64,000 bases of DNA, from contig OY821518.1 in assembly GCA_963682025.1 (NCBI GenBank), positions 35,976,059 to 36,040,058 on the forward strand, read 5' to 3'. How positions within the stretch are numbered: the first letter of the stretch is position 1; the number at the start of each line of letters is the position of its first letter. This document shows, one piece after another, positions 45,927 to 57,052 of the stretch. Under the pieces are notes generated by a model. The model did not search any database. It was not told where the DNA came from and saw only the letters and a program-made list of their open reading frames with translations. A program made the position numbers and the translations under genes. The stretch is from Cordilura impudica. Its lineage: Eukaryota; Arthropoda; Insecta; Diptera; Scathophagidae.

Positions 45927-46085
45927 AATGAAATTTTCTTACAAAAGTACTTATTCTCAAATAGGATATTTTCTTTAAAAAGTTTCTGCTCATAAAAAGC
46001 CTGTTTTCTAAAAAAAAAATTTAAAAATACATTTTCTTAAAAAACCACATTTTCTTGCAATTTTTACTCTTCTTAAAAAATTGAC
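45927..46085. repeat. Short array I-type segment
   Basis: A few TTTCTTAAAAAAGTA-type units directly follow the HelB fragment. Confidence 0.55.
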
Positions 46086-47779
46086 CAAACATTGTTAAAC
46101 CTAGTCAGAGTTTGAAAGACTTTGACAATTTTGAGATGCTTTGGTGTTAAAATAAATTCGAGTATGCATTTAAGTAGAATCTACATTGTAGATGTAGTGT
46201 TTTATGTATTTTCTTAAAAAATAAAATAAAATTAAAATTTTTTAACAAATTTGAGCTTTACTTGAAATAAAAAAAATATTAGTTTTAAGAAACCCTGAAA
46301 TCGAAGTGGGTATTTTGTCTATGACAATTAATGTCACCTGCAGCACAGGAAAGCAGTTCAACCGCATTTCTGTTTTCGGGGTAGAGGACTGTCTTTTGGG
46401 TCCCCCCTATTTTCAGATCAATTTATATAAAATGTTAACAACTTCAACATTTTTTTTATATTTTTAGATAGGCGCAATGCTATTTCTGCATTTCAGTTTA
46501 AATATATTTCAAAAAGTCAGATATTGCCTCTATGCTGACTTTTTTGAAAACTCAGTTGGGAATACTGAGTTGATGAGTGATTTAATAATTAATATGTTAA
46601 GTAACTAACACAATCACCATTATGGCGTCATTGGCACAAAAATATTAAACTTATATTTTTTCGCTCATGTGAAGGGTATAAAATAAAGTCCTTGAAAACT
46701 TTGTCCGCAACACCCATTTTCGAATAGTATTTAAAAACAAAAAATAAATCGAATGAAACTGTCATTTAAACAGCCATTAAACAGCCTGTCTAAAATATAA
46801 TGAAATCTCTACATTGTTGTCACAGTCATTTAAATAGATATTTTTAGATTGATAGAAATTAAATAGTCAACCAATACCAAACAACAAAAAAAAAGAATAG
46901 ATATTGAATCAGAAAAATTGGCAATCAATTGATGAGGTATAAAGGATTTGATTAAATGGCATATCAAACATTTACAGATAAATAATGCAACGTTTAACAT
47001 AAGTGCAAACTGAAGAATATTTATCAAATTTAAAAGCAAAAAGAAAAAAATTCATTAATATTACGTGTTAATTGTTCAACGTTTTCAAATTAAATAAATT
47101 ATAAATTAAACTGTAAAAAATATAATGTAAATTTATTTTGTTAAAAATATACAAAAAATTAATGTTTTTTATGTCTGCGTGTTAAACAATTTGCTATACA
47201 AAATTTTAAAGAGATATTCGTACATATATCATTTACAGATATGATTAATTTGTGAAAATAAAAATTATATATGTTTTTTTTTTTTAAATTTATGTTTTAA
47301 AAAGTGTGTGTTTTTAAATTGAGTTTGTATTCGTAATAAAAAATAAACTATAAATATGAAAATGTTATGGAAAAAAAACAATTAAACTCTTAAATTTTTC
47401 GAAGATTTGACTCAACGTTCTCTACTATTTATATGTCTGTGTCTATCTCTTTTCGTATCGTGATTCAAACAAGGACCGGTGATTAAGTGTTGCCTTTAAG
47501 TGTTTTTTTTATTATTATTTTTTTATCGCAATCATATAATAAATATTAAATAATAAATAAAAAATATTCATGTACAAATATTATTTAGCAGCGGACATTG
47601 TTATTTGTAGTTGTAAATAGCAATACTGTTAAAATAAGTTGGTTTTTAAATATTTAATTTGCAACAGCAGCCCAAATTGTTTTCATTTATAATCAATGTT
47701 CTTTTACACTGTTTCTTATGATAAAAAGAGGCAATATTTAAAAAATCCTTAATATTAAGCTTTTCATATAAAAATCTTT
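46086..47779. other. 1.7-kb AT-rich stretch without recognised gene
   Basis: Non-repetitive, very AT-rich sequence. No exon, element end or RNA gene is recognised. Presumed intronic. Confidence 0.5.
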
Positions 47780-48407
47780 ATAAAAAGTTTTATTTAATTA
47801 TATATTTCTATTCAATAGCACTCTGTGGTCAACGTATACCAAGCTTGTGTCTAGATCGACTATTTATCATAACGATTTTGAGGAAATTTAGTCAGTCCGT
47901 CCGTAGTATAGTCATAAGGTTTTAGTAATTTTGTATAATTTTTTCTTCAGAATTTTACTTCGTATCTGTTCGAATAGATGTAAAATACTATAGTATATGT
48001 CAAATTAAGATCGAGTTAATCTTTACGTACAGAAGAAAAACAAAAATTTTAAAAACCAGGATATGAGAAATTTTTACTCTAAGATAATAATGAAATGAAA
48101 TCGGGTTTTTTTAAGTTTTTAGCTTTTAACAATTATATTTTTTATGTTAAAGGTCACAAAATGAAAATAATTTTTTGATATTTATTTTTAAGACTAAATA
48201 TATAAATCAAAACAAAGCAAATAATGTGAAAAGTCTGCTTAAAACAGTGAGCTTCCTTGAATTTTTGATGTGTAAGCATCACTAGGCGCAGGGTGTAAAT
48301 ATCTATTTCACAATACAATCACAAAAACAGCGTAACATGTGAGATGTAAGACAAAATCGGTGTGATTTATGATTGTATTGGTGAAAAAATTATGAAATGT
48401 AATAACC
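47780..48407 (+). repeat. Dispersed repeat family C, copy at 48 kb
   Basis: TTCTATTCAATAGCACTCTG (47809) matches 51983; CAAATAATGTGAAAAGTC (48219) matches 52936; CTATTTCACAATACAATCAC (48301) matches 3400. The order of blocks is the same in each copy. The right end TAACCTGTTTAAAAATG runs straight into the (AAAAATG)-type array. A CAGTCCGTCCGTAG at ~47892 hints at a decayed GTCC tract. No protein is recognised. Confidence 0.6.
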
Positions 48408-48629
48408 TGTTTAAAAATGAAAAATAAAAAATGAAATATGAAAAATAATAAAAGAAAAATAAAAAGCGAAAAATAAAAACGGAAAATTAAAAATGATAAA
48501 CGAAAAATGATAAATGAAAATAAAGATGAAATTAAAAATGAAAAATGAAAAACGGAAAATTAAAAATAAAAAATGAAAAATAAAAAATAGAAAATAAAAA
48601 TGAAAAATTAAAAATGATAAATGAAAAAC

Positions 48630-49399
48630 AAACAAGTAAGAAAATTATAGTTGGTCTAGACCGACTATACGATACCCTATACCATGCCCTATCTCTTAGG
48701 CCCAACTAACTGGACATAGAAAATAAGCAAAAACCAAATTTGAGTCTGATTTTTATTAAGTTTTTTGGCTGAAGATATGAAAAAATTCATATCGGATGCT
48801 ATATCTATATGGGACCTAGGTCCAAAAATGTACCGATCCTGATTATGTTTGCTAAAGTCTCTTTTATTTTGCAAAAATATATACAAACAAAATCTGAGAA
48901 GAATCAGTGCAATATTTTTGTTTTTTAATAGATTTAAGTGAAGATCGGGAAGCAGCTCTATATGGGGCCAAAGGGATCATTTTTAGACTACTCATTAATG
49001 GATGTAATAAACGCATACAAACCCAATTTGAGTAAGATCTATATGACAATTTGGATCTTATGGCAATTTATGTCGATTTCATAGGGGTAATTTGTATGGG
49101 GGCTAGGTCTGAACATGAACCGATTCTCACCAATTTAAATAGCGTTCATCCTATGGCTTATCTACCAAATTTCATCAAAATATATTCATATTTGCGACCT
49201 ACAGTTTGATTAAAACCTTTACATGGACACACAGACAGACGGACGGACGGACGGACACACATAGTTAAATCGAATCAGATAGTGATTCTGATTCGATTGG
49301 TATAATAAAAGATGGGTGTAGGTCAAAGATTTTTGGTAGTTACAAACAGCAGCACAAAGTCATTATACCCAAGCCCCATAGTGGTATAGGGTATAAAAA
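48630..49399 (-). mobile_element. F1 element copy f
   Basis: Near full-length, inverted: AAACAAGTAAGAAAATTATAG start, palindrome with one unmatched change (AGTTGGTCTAGACCGACT), (GGAC)n at ~49238, and the GGTATAGGGTATAAAAA end. Both ends lie in A-rich array sequence. Confidence 0.8.
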
Positions 49400-50100
49400 A
49401 TGAAAAATTAAAAACGGAAAATTAAAAATGAAAAATGAAGAATGAAAAATAAAAAATGAAAAACAAAAAATTAAAAACAAAGAATGAAAAATGAAAAATT
49501 AAAAAGGAAAAATGAAACATTTAAAATGGAAAACTAAAAATGAAAAATGAGAAATGAAAAACGAAAAATGGAAATAAGAAATGAAATAAAAAATGAAAAA
49601 AGAAAAATGAAAAACGATAAATGAAAAATGGAGAATGAAAAATAAAAACGGAAAATAAAAATATAAAATTAAAACTGATAAATGAAAAATAAATATGAAA
49701 TAAAAAATGAAAAAAAAATTAAAAATTAAATTAAAATTAAAATTAAAATTAAATTAAAAACAAAGAATGAAAAATTAAAAATGAAGAATGAAAAATTAAA
49801 GATTTAAAATGGAAAACTAAAAATTAAAAATGAAAATGAAAAACGAAAAATGGAAAATAGGAAATAAAATAAAAAATGAAAAAAACAAAAAATGAAAAAC
49901 GAATGATTAAAAATAAAGAATGTAAAATGAAAAATGAAAAATTAAAAATGAAAAATAAAAAATGGAAAATGAAAAATAAAAAATGGAAAATGAAAAAAAA
50001 AATTAAAAATGAAAAATGAAAACCGAAAATTAAAAATAAAGAATGAAAAATAAAAAATGATAAATAAAAAATGGAACATGAAAAATAAAAAACGAGCAAT

Positions 50101-50830
50101 AAACAAGTAAGAAATTACAGTCGGTCTAGACCGACTATACGATACCCTATACCATGGTTTAGAGACCCTATCTCTTCGCTCCAATTAATTCGATATATAA
50201 AATAAGCATAAACCAAATTTGAGTGGCATTTTTATTAATTTTTTTGGCTGCAGATATGAAAAAGTTTATATCGGACGCTATATTTATATGGGGACTAGGT
50301 CGAAATGTGGACCGATCATGACCATATTTAGTAAGGTCACTTATATTTTAAAAAAATATATACAAACCAAATTTGAGAAATATCTGTGCGAAGATCGGGA
50401 AGCAGCTCTATATGGGGCCTATGACTAAGAGTTTTCCCATAGGGAACGTTTTGGACTACTGATTAATGAATGTAATAAACGCATACAAACCCAATTTGGA
50501 ATTTAAGTCAATTTCATAGGGGTCATTTGTATGGGGGCTAGGTCTGAAAATGGGCCGATTCTCATCAGTAGCGTTCATCCTATGGCCGATAAAAGCTTAT
50601 CTACCAAATTTCAACAAAATATATTCATATTTGCGACCTGCAGTTTGATTACAACCTTTACATGGACACACAGACAGACGGACGGACACACATCGTTAAA
50701 TCGAATCAGATAGTGATTCTGATTCGATCGGTATAATAAAAGATGGGTGTAGGTCAAAGATTTTTGGTAGTTACAAACAGCAGCACAAAGTCATTATACC
50801 CAAACCACATAGTGGTATAGGGTATAAAAA
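50101..50830 (-). mobile_element. F1 element copy g
   Basis: Inverted F1 copy of ~730 bp with intact palindrome (~50120-50139) and internal deletions, one around 50490-50510. It carries the extra CCTATGACTAAGAGTT segment shared with copies e and h. Confidence 0.8.
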
Positions 50831-50870
50831 TGAAAATCGAAAAATTAAAAATGAAGAACGAAAAATCAAA

Positions 50871-51632
50871 AAACAAGTAAGAAAATCATAGTCGGTCTAG
50901 ACCGACTATACGATACCCTATACCATGCGTTTAGAGACCGTATCTCATAGACCCAACTAACTGGACATAGAAAATGAGCATAAACCAAATTTGAGTGGGA
51001 TTTTTGTTAATTTTTTTGCTGCAGATATGAAAAAGTTCATATCGGATGTTATATTTATATGGGGACTAGGCCCAAAAAAGGACCGATCCTGACCATGTTT
51101 GGTAAAGTCTCTTGTATTTTGCAAAAATATATAAAAACAAAATTTGAAAAGAATCCGTGCAATATTTTTGTTTTTTGATAGATTTAAGTGAAGATCGGGA
51201 AGCAGCTCTATATGGGGCCTATGACTAAGAGTTGTCCCATAGGGATGATTTTTGGATTACTGATTAATGGATGTTATAAACTCATACAAACCCAATTTGA
51301 CTAAGATTTATATGATAATTTGGATCTTATGGCTATTTATGTTGATTTCATAGGGGTCATTTGCATGGGGCTAGGTCTGAACATGGACCGATTCTCACCA
51401 ATTTCAATAGATAAAAGCTCACATACCAAATTTCATCAATCATCAATTGATTACAAGCTTTACATGGACACACAGACAGACGGACGGACGGAAGGACATT
51501 GTTAAATCGAATCAGAAAGTGATTCTGATTCGATCGGTTTAATAAAAGATGGGTCTAGGTCAAATATTTTTGGTAGTTACAAACAGCAGCACAAAGTCAA
51601 TATACCCAAACCACATAGTGGTATAGGGTATA
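50871..51632 (-). mobile_element. F1 element copy h
   Basis: Inverted F1 copy of ~760 bp beginning 40 bp after copy g. The palindrome is intact (~50890-50909). It has a deletion near 51410-51440 and also carries the CCTATGACTAAGAGTT segment, so g and h belong to the same subfamily. Confidence 0.8.
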
Positions 51633-51739
51633 ATTAAAAATCAAAAATGAAATATGAAACATGAAAAATAAAAAACGAAAAATAAAAAACTAAAAATTCA
51701 AAATTAACCGGTTGAAATAATAAATAATATTAAATATAT

Positions 51740-52990
51740 TTATATTAGCAGAACCGCTGCAGTTGATTGCTACAAGTGATTATGTTTGATCTTAAAAAAG
51801 TGCCATAAAAAATCTTTAATTTCTAGATATTTATACATATCCCCTGTGATGGGATTCACATGATTTTTTTTTTTAATGTACATTAAAACTAAATTGATTT
51901 TTTTTCACACATTTCTTACAATGTTCACCTATTTTGACAGCTTGAAAAAATTGTAATATAAAAGTTTTGTCTAATTATATTTTTCTATTCAATAGCACTC
52001 TCTGTTCAGTATATAATGAGTTTGTCCTTATGCTTGTAACTACCAGCAAAAATTACTTGATCTATTTCCATATTTGTTACACCGATTCTGAAGCAATTCA
52101 GTCCGGCTATCCGTCGTGTGTTGTAGTTTGTATGATTTTTTTCTTTATAATCTATCTAATCTATAGAAAGATCACTTAAAATAGATATAAAATTAAAATT
52201 ATCAATTTAAGACCGAATACATTTTGTGGGTCCTCCTGGGCATTGAATATTTGTAGAAAAGAAGTATTATATTTAAATACTAAAAAAAAATTAAAAAAAA
52301 AGTTTAAGATATAAAAAATTTTAGTTTTAATTTTTTTTTAATTTGGGTGTTTTTAGTGTTTGAACCAGAGACCGTAACAATTCTACTTTTAAATTTTTAT
52401 AAGAAAAAATTTTTTAAACTAATTATTTTTTACTCGATTGTAATTAGAAATTTTTCGAACTTGCTACATTTCATTACAATTGGTTGAAATAATGCCAATT
52501 AGAAACAAGTAAGAAAATAATATTTGGTCCGGACCGACAATACGATACCCTATACCATGAGTTTAGATAACCTATTGATTAAATTTATCAAAAATCAAAA
52601 ATATTTCACTGATTTTTCTCATAATTGGTTTGTATATATTTTTTCAAAATATAAGTGACTTTACCAAATATGGTCAGGATCTCTCCATTTTTTGACGTAG
52701 TCCCCCTGTATGTGTATATAGCACCCGATATGAACTTTTCTATATCTGCAGGCAAAAAAATAATTACAATTCCACTCAAATTTGGTTTATGCTTAATTTA
52801 TGTATCCAATTAGTTGGACCGAAGAGGTCTGGTCTCTAAACCATGGCATAGGATATCGTATAGTCGTTTAGACCAACAATAATTTTCTTATTTGTTTTTA
52901 TTTTTTCGAACAAATATTAAAATCAAACATAGTCAAATAATGTGAGAAGCCCCCTAGCAGCGAGCAATTTTTGAAATTTTTAATAGACAT
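51740..52990 (+). repeat. Dispersed repeat family C, copy at 52 kb (split by F1-i)
   Basis: TTCTATTCAATAGCACTCTC at 51983 and CAAATAATGTGAGAAGCC at ~52936 bracket the copy and match the 48-kb copy in order. F1-i occupies 52502-52899. A 70-codon frame at 51967-52179 covers the repeat and is not convincing as a gene. Confidence 0.55.
52502..52899. mobile_element. F1 copy i: foldback made of two F1 3' ends
   Basis: 52502-52578 is the F1 3' terminus on the minus strand (AAACAAGTAAGAAAATAATA, palindrome, GATACCCTATACCATG). 52579-52899 is the last ~320 bp of F1 on the plus strand, ending CAATAATTTTCTTATTTGTTT. There is no 5' end or GTCC tract. The left palindrome reads GGTCCGGACC where the consensus has GGTCTAGACC, so both halves changed together. 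Confidence 0.7.
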
Positions 52991-53089
52991 TAAAATCAAA
53001 TAAATTTTTCCCATATTTCCCATATTTCCTTCAGTTCGGTTTGTATGTGTTTAAAAAAATAAAAACATAGAAAACTACTGTTGTGCCCT

Positions 53090-53350
53090 ACTTGGAAAAA
53101 TATAAAAAATAAAAAAAGTAATCTTTATTTTTGCTTAAAAAATCAAATCATAAAACCTAAGTTTTTATTATACTCCCTTTTTTTTATAAAAAAAAAGATA
53201 ATTTACCATAATATAATTAAATAATTGATTGACTGAAAATATCTATGTCAAAAATATGTCTGCCTGTAAAGTTTCAGCTCGATTGGGTCACGGGCAAAGG
53301 GTTAAAAAACGCTCCAAAAATTTTGTCGACAAACAAGCAGAATAGTTTAC
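53090..53350 (+). repeat. Fragment related to family D
   Basis: GTCTGCCTGTAAAGTTTCAG, GGGTCACGGGCAAAGGGTTAA and TTTTGTCGACAAACAAGCAG match the D element at 26268-26346. No D termini are seen here, so it is a partial copy. Confidence 0.55.
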
Positions 53351-53869
53351 ACGACTCAAAATTGAATACTTAACGTAGTTCTCCGAAATTCGCATCTACT
53401 TACTTTTATTTTCGTTCCGTAGTTTGAACTAAAATTCAAATTTATCTATAAGTGAAAAAAAATTTCGTATTTTATATAATACAAAAATATTTATCCTTTT
53501 CGTCCTCAGGTAACCTGGTGAAACGATATCCTAACAATTACGTATTTATTGCATTGATAGTTATGATCAATTAGAATGGAATCTGATCAAAAACAGAATA
53601 GATTTAGTAAAATGTTAAATTTTAACAATTACTTTAACCAGATTAGTTGTAACGGTTGATTATTTATCTTCCTCAGTCCCAAGGAAAAACCAAGAGTCAG
53701 AAATTTTCAACGACAGTTTTTTATGCTTCTAACATAAACATTAAAAAAAATTCATTCAAGTACATAAGGTATAAACGGATTCTTAGATTACGCAGGTGCA
53801 GCCGGCTGAACATTTGTAACGAAGTGAAACAAAAAATTCAAAAAAAAAAATAATTTATATATTTAACGA
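53351..53869. other. Stretch without recognised gene
   Basis: AT-rich sequence. The 65-codon frame at 53656-53853 is Lys/Asn/Ile-rich and unrecognised. Confidence 0.4.
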
Positions 53870-54192
53870 ATACGAGTGAAAGTCCATGAAACCATGTCTG
53901 CCATTTTCAATGCATAGAAATATGCCTCAAGAAGTGCACTTAAAACGTGTTTCTTTGCTGCATCCCTCTTTACGACAACGTATAAACTTATTCTTATCGG
54001 AAACGGCATATATGGGTAAATGTTTATTATTTGAAACACGTATATCTTTTCGTGGCAAAGGTTTTATTGACGTTGCTCTCTTTTGAAGAGCTTCGTCTTC
54101 AAATTCTCTAGATGATGCTCCTTCGCTTCTGAAGCACCAGCAGTTAAGCATTCCGCGATGTAGAATTTAAACTCTAACGAGTCCATAATGGT

Positions 54193-54978
54193 TTTTTATA
54201 CCCTATACCACTATGTGGTTTGGGTATAATGACTTTGTGCTGCTGTTTGTAACAACCAAAAATATTTGACCTAGACCCATCTTTAATTATACCGATCGAA
54301 TCAGAATCACTTTCTGAGTTGATTTAACAATGTCCGTCCGTCCGTCCGTCCGTCTGTGTGTCCATGTAAAGCTTGTAATCAAACTGTAGGTCGCAAATAT
54401 GAATATATTTTGATGAAATTTGGTATATAACCTTTTATCGGCCATGGGATGAACGCTATTGAAATTGGTGAGAATCGGTCCATGTTCAGACCTAGCCCCC
54501 ATATAAATTACCCATATGAAATCGACATAAATTGCCATAAGATCCAAATTGTCATATAGATCTTACTCAAATTGGGTTTGTATGCGTTCATTACATCCAC
54601 TAATGAGTAGTCCAAAAATGATCCCTTTGACCCCATATAGAGCTGCTTCCCGATCTTCACTTAAATCTATTAAAAAACAAAAATATTGCACTGATTCTTC
54701 TCAAATTTTGTTTGTACATATTATTGCAAAATACAAGACACTTTACCAAACATGATCAGGATCGGTCCATTTTTGGACCAAGTCCCTTTATAGATATAGC
54801 ATCCGATATGAACTTTTTCATATCTGCAGCCAAAAAAATTAATAAAAATCCCACTCAAATTGGTTTTTTGCTTATTTTCAATGTCCAGTTAGTTGGGCCT
54901 AAGAGATAGGGTTTCTAAACGCATGGTATAGGGTATCGTATAGTCGGTCTAGACCGACTATAATTTTCTTACTTGTTT
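54193..54978 (+). mobile_element. F1 element copy j, full length
   Basis: Full-length F1 with TTTTTATACCCTATACCAC start, (GTCC)n at ~54330-54352, intact palindrome (~54942-54961) and CTTACTTGTTT end. Very similar to copy a. Inserted in PB2. Confidence 0.85.
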
Positions 54979-55014
54979 TTTTTTGTTTTCTCCGCATGCA
55001 GTTTTGTATTTTTT

Positions 55015-55397
55015 TTTACGTTAGCCAGGAGTTGCGTGCGGCAATGGCGACTAAATATCAAACACCTTTAACGGCAATTTTTTGGTGCGAATAACAATTC
55101 TATAATACACAATGAACCTGTCCGCTAGTTCTACAATCGAATTTAGACAATCAATATTGATATATATTTTTTTAAACTTTGTCCCGTCATCGAACGCATT
55201 GACTATGTTGTGATCCAACGGATGTTGTGGTCATCACAACAGTTCCGCGAAGCCGAGTGGCTTGTCTGTCCGCAGATTCTAATTTGGTTAGTTTTTTATT
55301 TTTATTTTTTTTTTTGCAGCGACAGACCAAAGCCTCTGGTGGGAATCGAACCCACGACCCCCGCATGTTAGGCGAGCACGCTACCTACTTACCTACC
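55015..55397 (-). mobile_element. tRNA-derived SINE
   Basis: The minus strand begins GGTAGGTAAGTAGGTAGCG, with a tRNA-like D-arm region, an anticodon-loop-like CTAACAT, and a good RNA polymerase III B box GGTTCGATTCC within TCGTGGGTTCGATTCCCACC. An A-rich linker (~55305-55318) and an unrelated ~300-bp body follow. The head could fold as a tRNA but lacks a proper acceptor stem, so this is a SINE and not a tRNA gene. It interrupts PB2 after KIIGAKR. Confidence 0.7.
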
Positions 55398-56397
55398 GTT
55401 TAGCACCGATAATTTTGGGTACTCGGTTTTCTAACAGGCCTTCCAGGATATTTACCGAAGTAAAGTAGCGATTTGTGAATATTTCGCTACTTTCATTAAG
55501 ATGTGCAGCAAGTTTTTGGAGAACAGTACCTCTACTCTCCAAATGTTTATTTGGCTTGCCATCAGGCCATGTGTTTGCCCCTTGGTATATAAAAAAAAAA
55601 CTAATATTAATGCACCAGGCGCCGCTAGAAAGATTTTCAACCCTACTGGATTTGGCTTTCCTTTTACATGTTGTTTTAAGCTTGTCGTTGCTGAAATTAG
55701 AATCATTTTCGAATCGATGGTGCATTTCTTGGGCTTTCCATTGCACCTTTTCAACACCACGTTAAGAACTTTCCAAAGCTTATTTTAGTTTTGTGTTGCA
55801 TATTATTTCGCAACTTAAAAAGTATATCCCTCATGGTTTTTGTAATAGCTGGGACCTCTATTTGAGGTCGATAATATATGCATATACTTGGCAGTTTCAT
55901 GAATCCCGCAATTATATGAGTACCAACAAGCTTTTTATACCCGGAAGGAGTTGAGTTAAAGCAAAATATATATATTACCATTTTCGGAAATAACACCTCA
56001 ATAATTATCATTATCAAAATATTCCGGATATCAATTAAATGGTTCCAAGACTGCCTGTCTTCAACTTTCCATTCGTTTTCTTCGGAACAGTGAGAAGAAT
56101 TTATAATTTTTTTTAAAGCCATTTTAATCGTTTCGCTTGGGTTTGTTGCAGAAATTCTGGCTTTGGTGAGTCTTTTCTTTTAATTAATTCTTCTGTTACT
56201 TCCTCTCCAAAACTTTTTTGTTATTCATCCTTATTTTCTTCATCATCTGACGTATCCTCAAAATCGCTCTCCATGAGCAGGTCATGCGGAACGAAGAGGT
56301 TGTCCTTATAAAAAGAAAAGTCACTTTTTTCAAATATTTTTCTCTATGCCACCTAGTTTTCGAGATGTAAACGTTATGTTTCGGGCCAAAATGTTAT

Positions 56398-57052
56398 GTT
56401 TTTTCATTCATCTGTCCGTTCGTCTGTTCATCGGTCTGTATGTACATGCGTCTGTCTCTTCGTCTGTCTGTCCATCTGTCCCCCGTCAGTCCGTATTTTT
56501 GTGTATCCATATAAACCTTGTGATGATTCTAAAGGTCGCCAACTCAAATATATTTCGATCAAATTTGCTAAAAGCTTTTATTGGCCATAGCATGACTGGA
56601 ACTAGTAGAAATTTGTTCATGCTTAGACTTAGCCCTCAAACTTAGGGGAATATTTCTAAAACCACCCTAAAGTCCAAACTTCCACAATGTTATCTCTAAT
56701 TATTTATTGCAAACGGAAATCAGCAGTTTAAAAATTTAGCCATTTTTAGTCGTAGTCCAATTTTTTCCCAATTTTCATTTAAGTCTATCAGAGAATAAAG
56801 GGCATAAATTTTCGGAAATTGGATGTTTTTTTTTTTTGAGATATATAAGTGACACTAGGACATATGGGTACGAATTTTTCACTATTTACACGAAACAAAT
56901 ACTAAGGAGTGCCACTCAAATCTGATTTATTAGTCTTTTCCACCAACATATGTGACTTAAGTTTAGTAGGATATAAGATCCTTACTCGAACCACATGGGA
57001 CAGGGTATCATATAATCGATTTATATCAACACAATTGTATTACCTGTTTTAA
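56398..57052 (+). mobile_element. F1-related element copy k, highly decayed
   Basis: A GTCY-rich tract (GTCCGTTCGTCTGTTC..., 56411-56505) is followed by segments resembling F1 in order: CATATAAACCTTGTGATG, GGTCGCCAACTCAAATATAT, AAAGCTTTTATTGGCCAT, TTAGACTTAGCCC, CACTCAAATCTGATTTATTA and GACAGGGTATCATATAATCG near the end, with ATTACCTGTTTT at ~57040. The 3' palindrome is lost. It may be an older sister family. Confidence 0.6.

Larger units (their letters stand above)
48408..51700. repeat. AAAAATG-type simple array, broken by three F1 copies
   Basis: Runs of AAAAATG/AAAAATA/AAAAACG heptamer-like units cover 48408-48630, 49400-50100, 50830-50870 and 51633-51700. F1 copies f, g and h separate the blocks. 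The reverse frames are Phe/Ile/His strings (FHFLFFIF) and are not genes. Confidence 0.8.
53870..56300 (-). pseudogene. Second piggyBac-like transposase pseudogene (PB2), split by a SINE and F1-j
   Basis: Read downward from ~56280: acidic N-terminus MESDFEDTSDDEENKDE, then IAGFMKLPSICIYYRPQIEV, FKLRNNMQH, IYQGANTWPDGKPNKHLES, LAAHLNESSEIFTNRYFTSV and ENRVPKIIGAKR near 55393. After the insertions, 54151-53870 gives RVSNNKHLPIYAV, FIRCRKEGCSKETRFKC and GIFLCIENGRHGFMDFHS, the Cys-rich C-terminal domain. This order is typical of piggyBac. In IFTNRYFTS the Asp expected at the second catalytic site is Asn (AAT). A TGA replaces a Cys codon after FKCTS. The first catalytic and third catalytic blocks are not visible. 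No TIRs located. Confidence 0.75.

Noticed and set aside
48411..50184. Phe/Ile/His-rich frames that look like membrane proteins
   Set aside because: Direct translation of the AAAAATG-type array on the reverse strand.
53886..54086. 66-codon plus-strand frame
   Set aside because: Antisense of the Cys-rich C-terminal domain of PB2, which has family motifs on the minus strand.
55320..55397. Possible tRNA gene on the minus strand
   Set aside because: Only the D/T-arm-like parts and B box are present; no paired acceptor stem, and an unrelated body follows. It fits a tRNA-derived SINE.
55475..55788. Two plus-strand frames of ~95 codons
   Set aside because: Antisense shadows of the PB2 piggyBac-like transposase.
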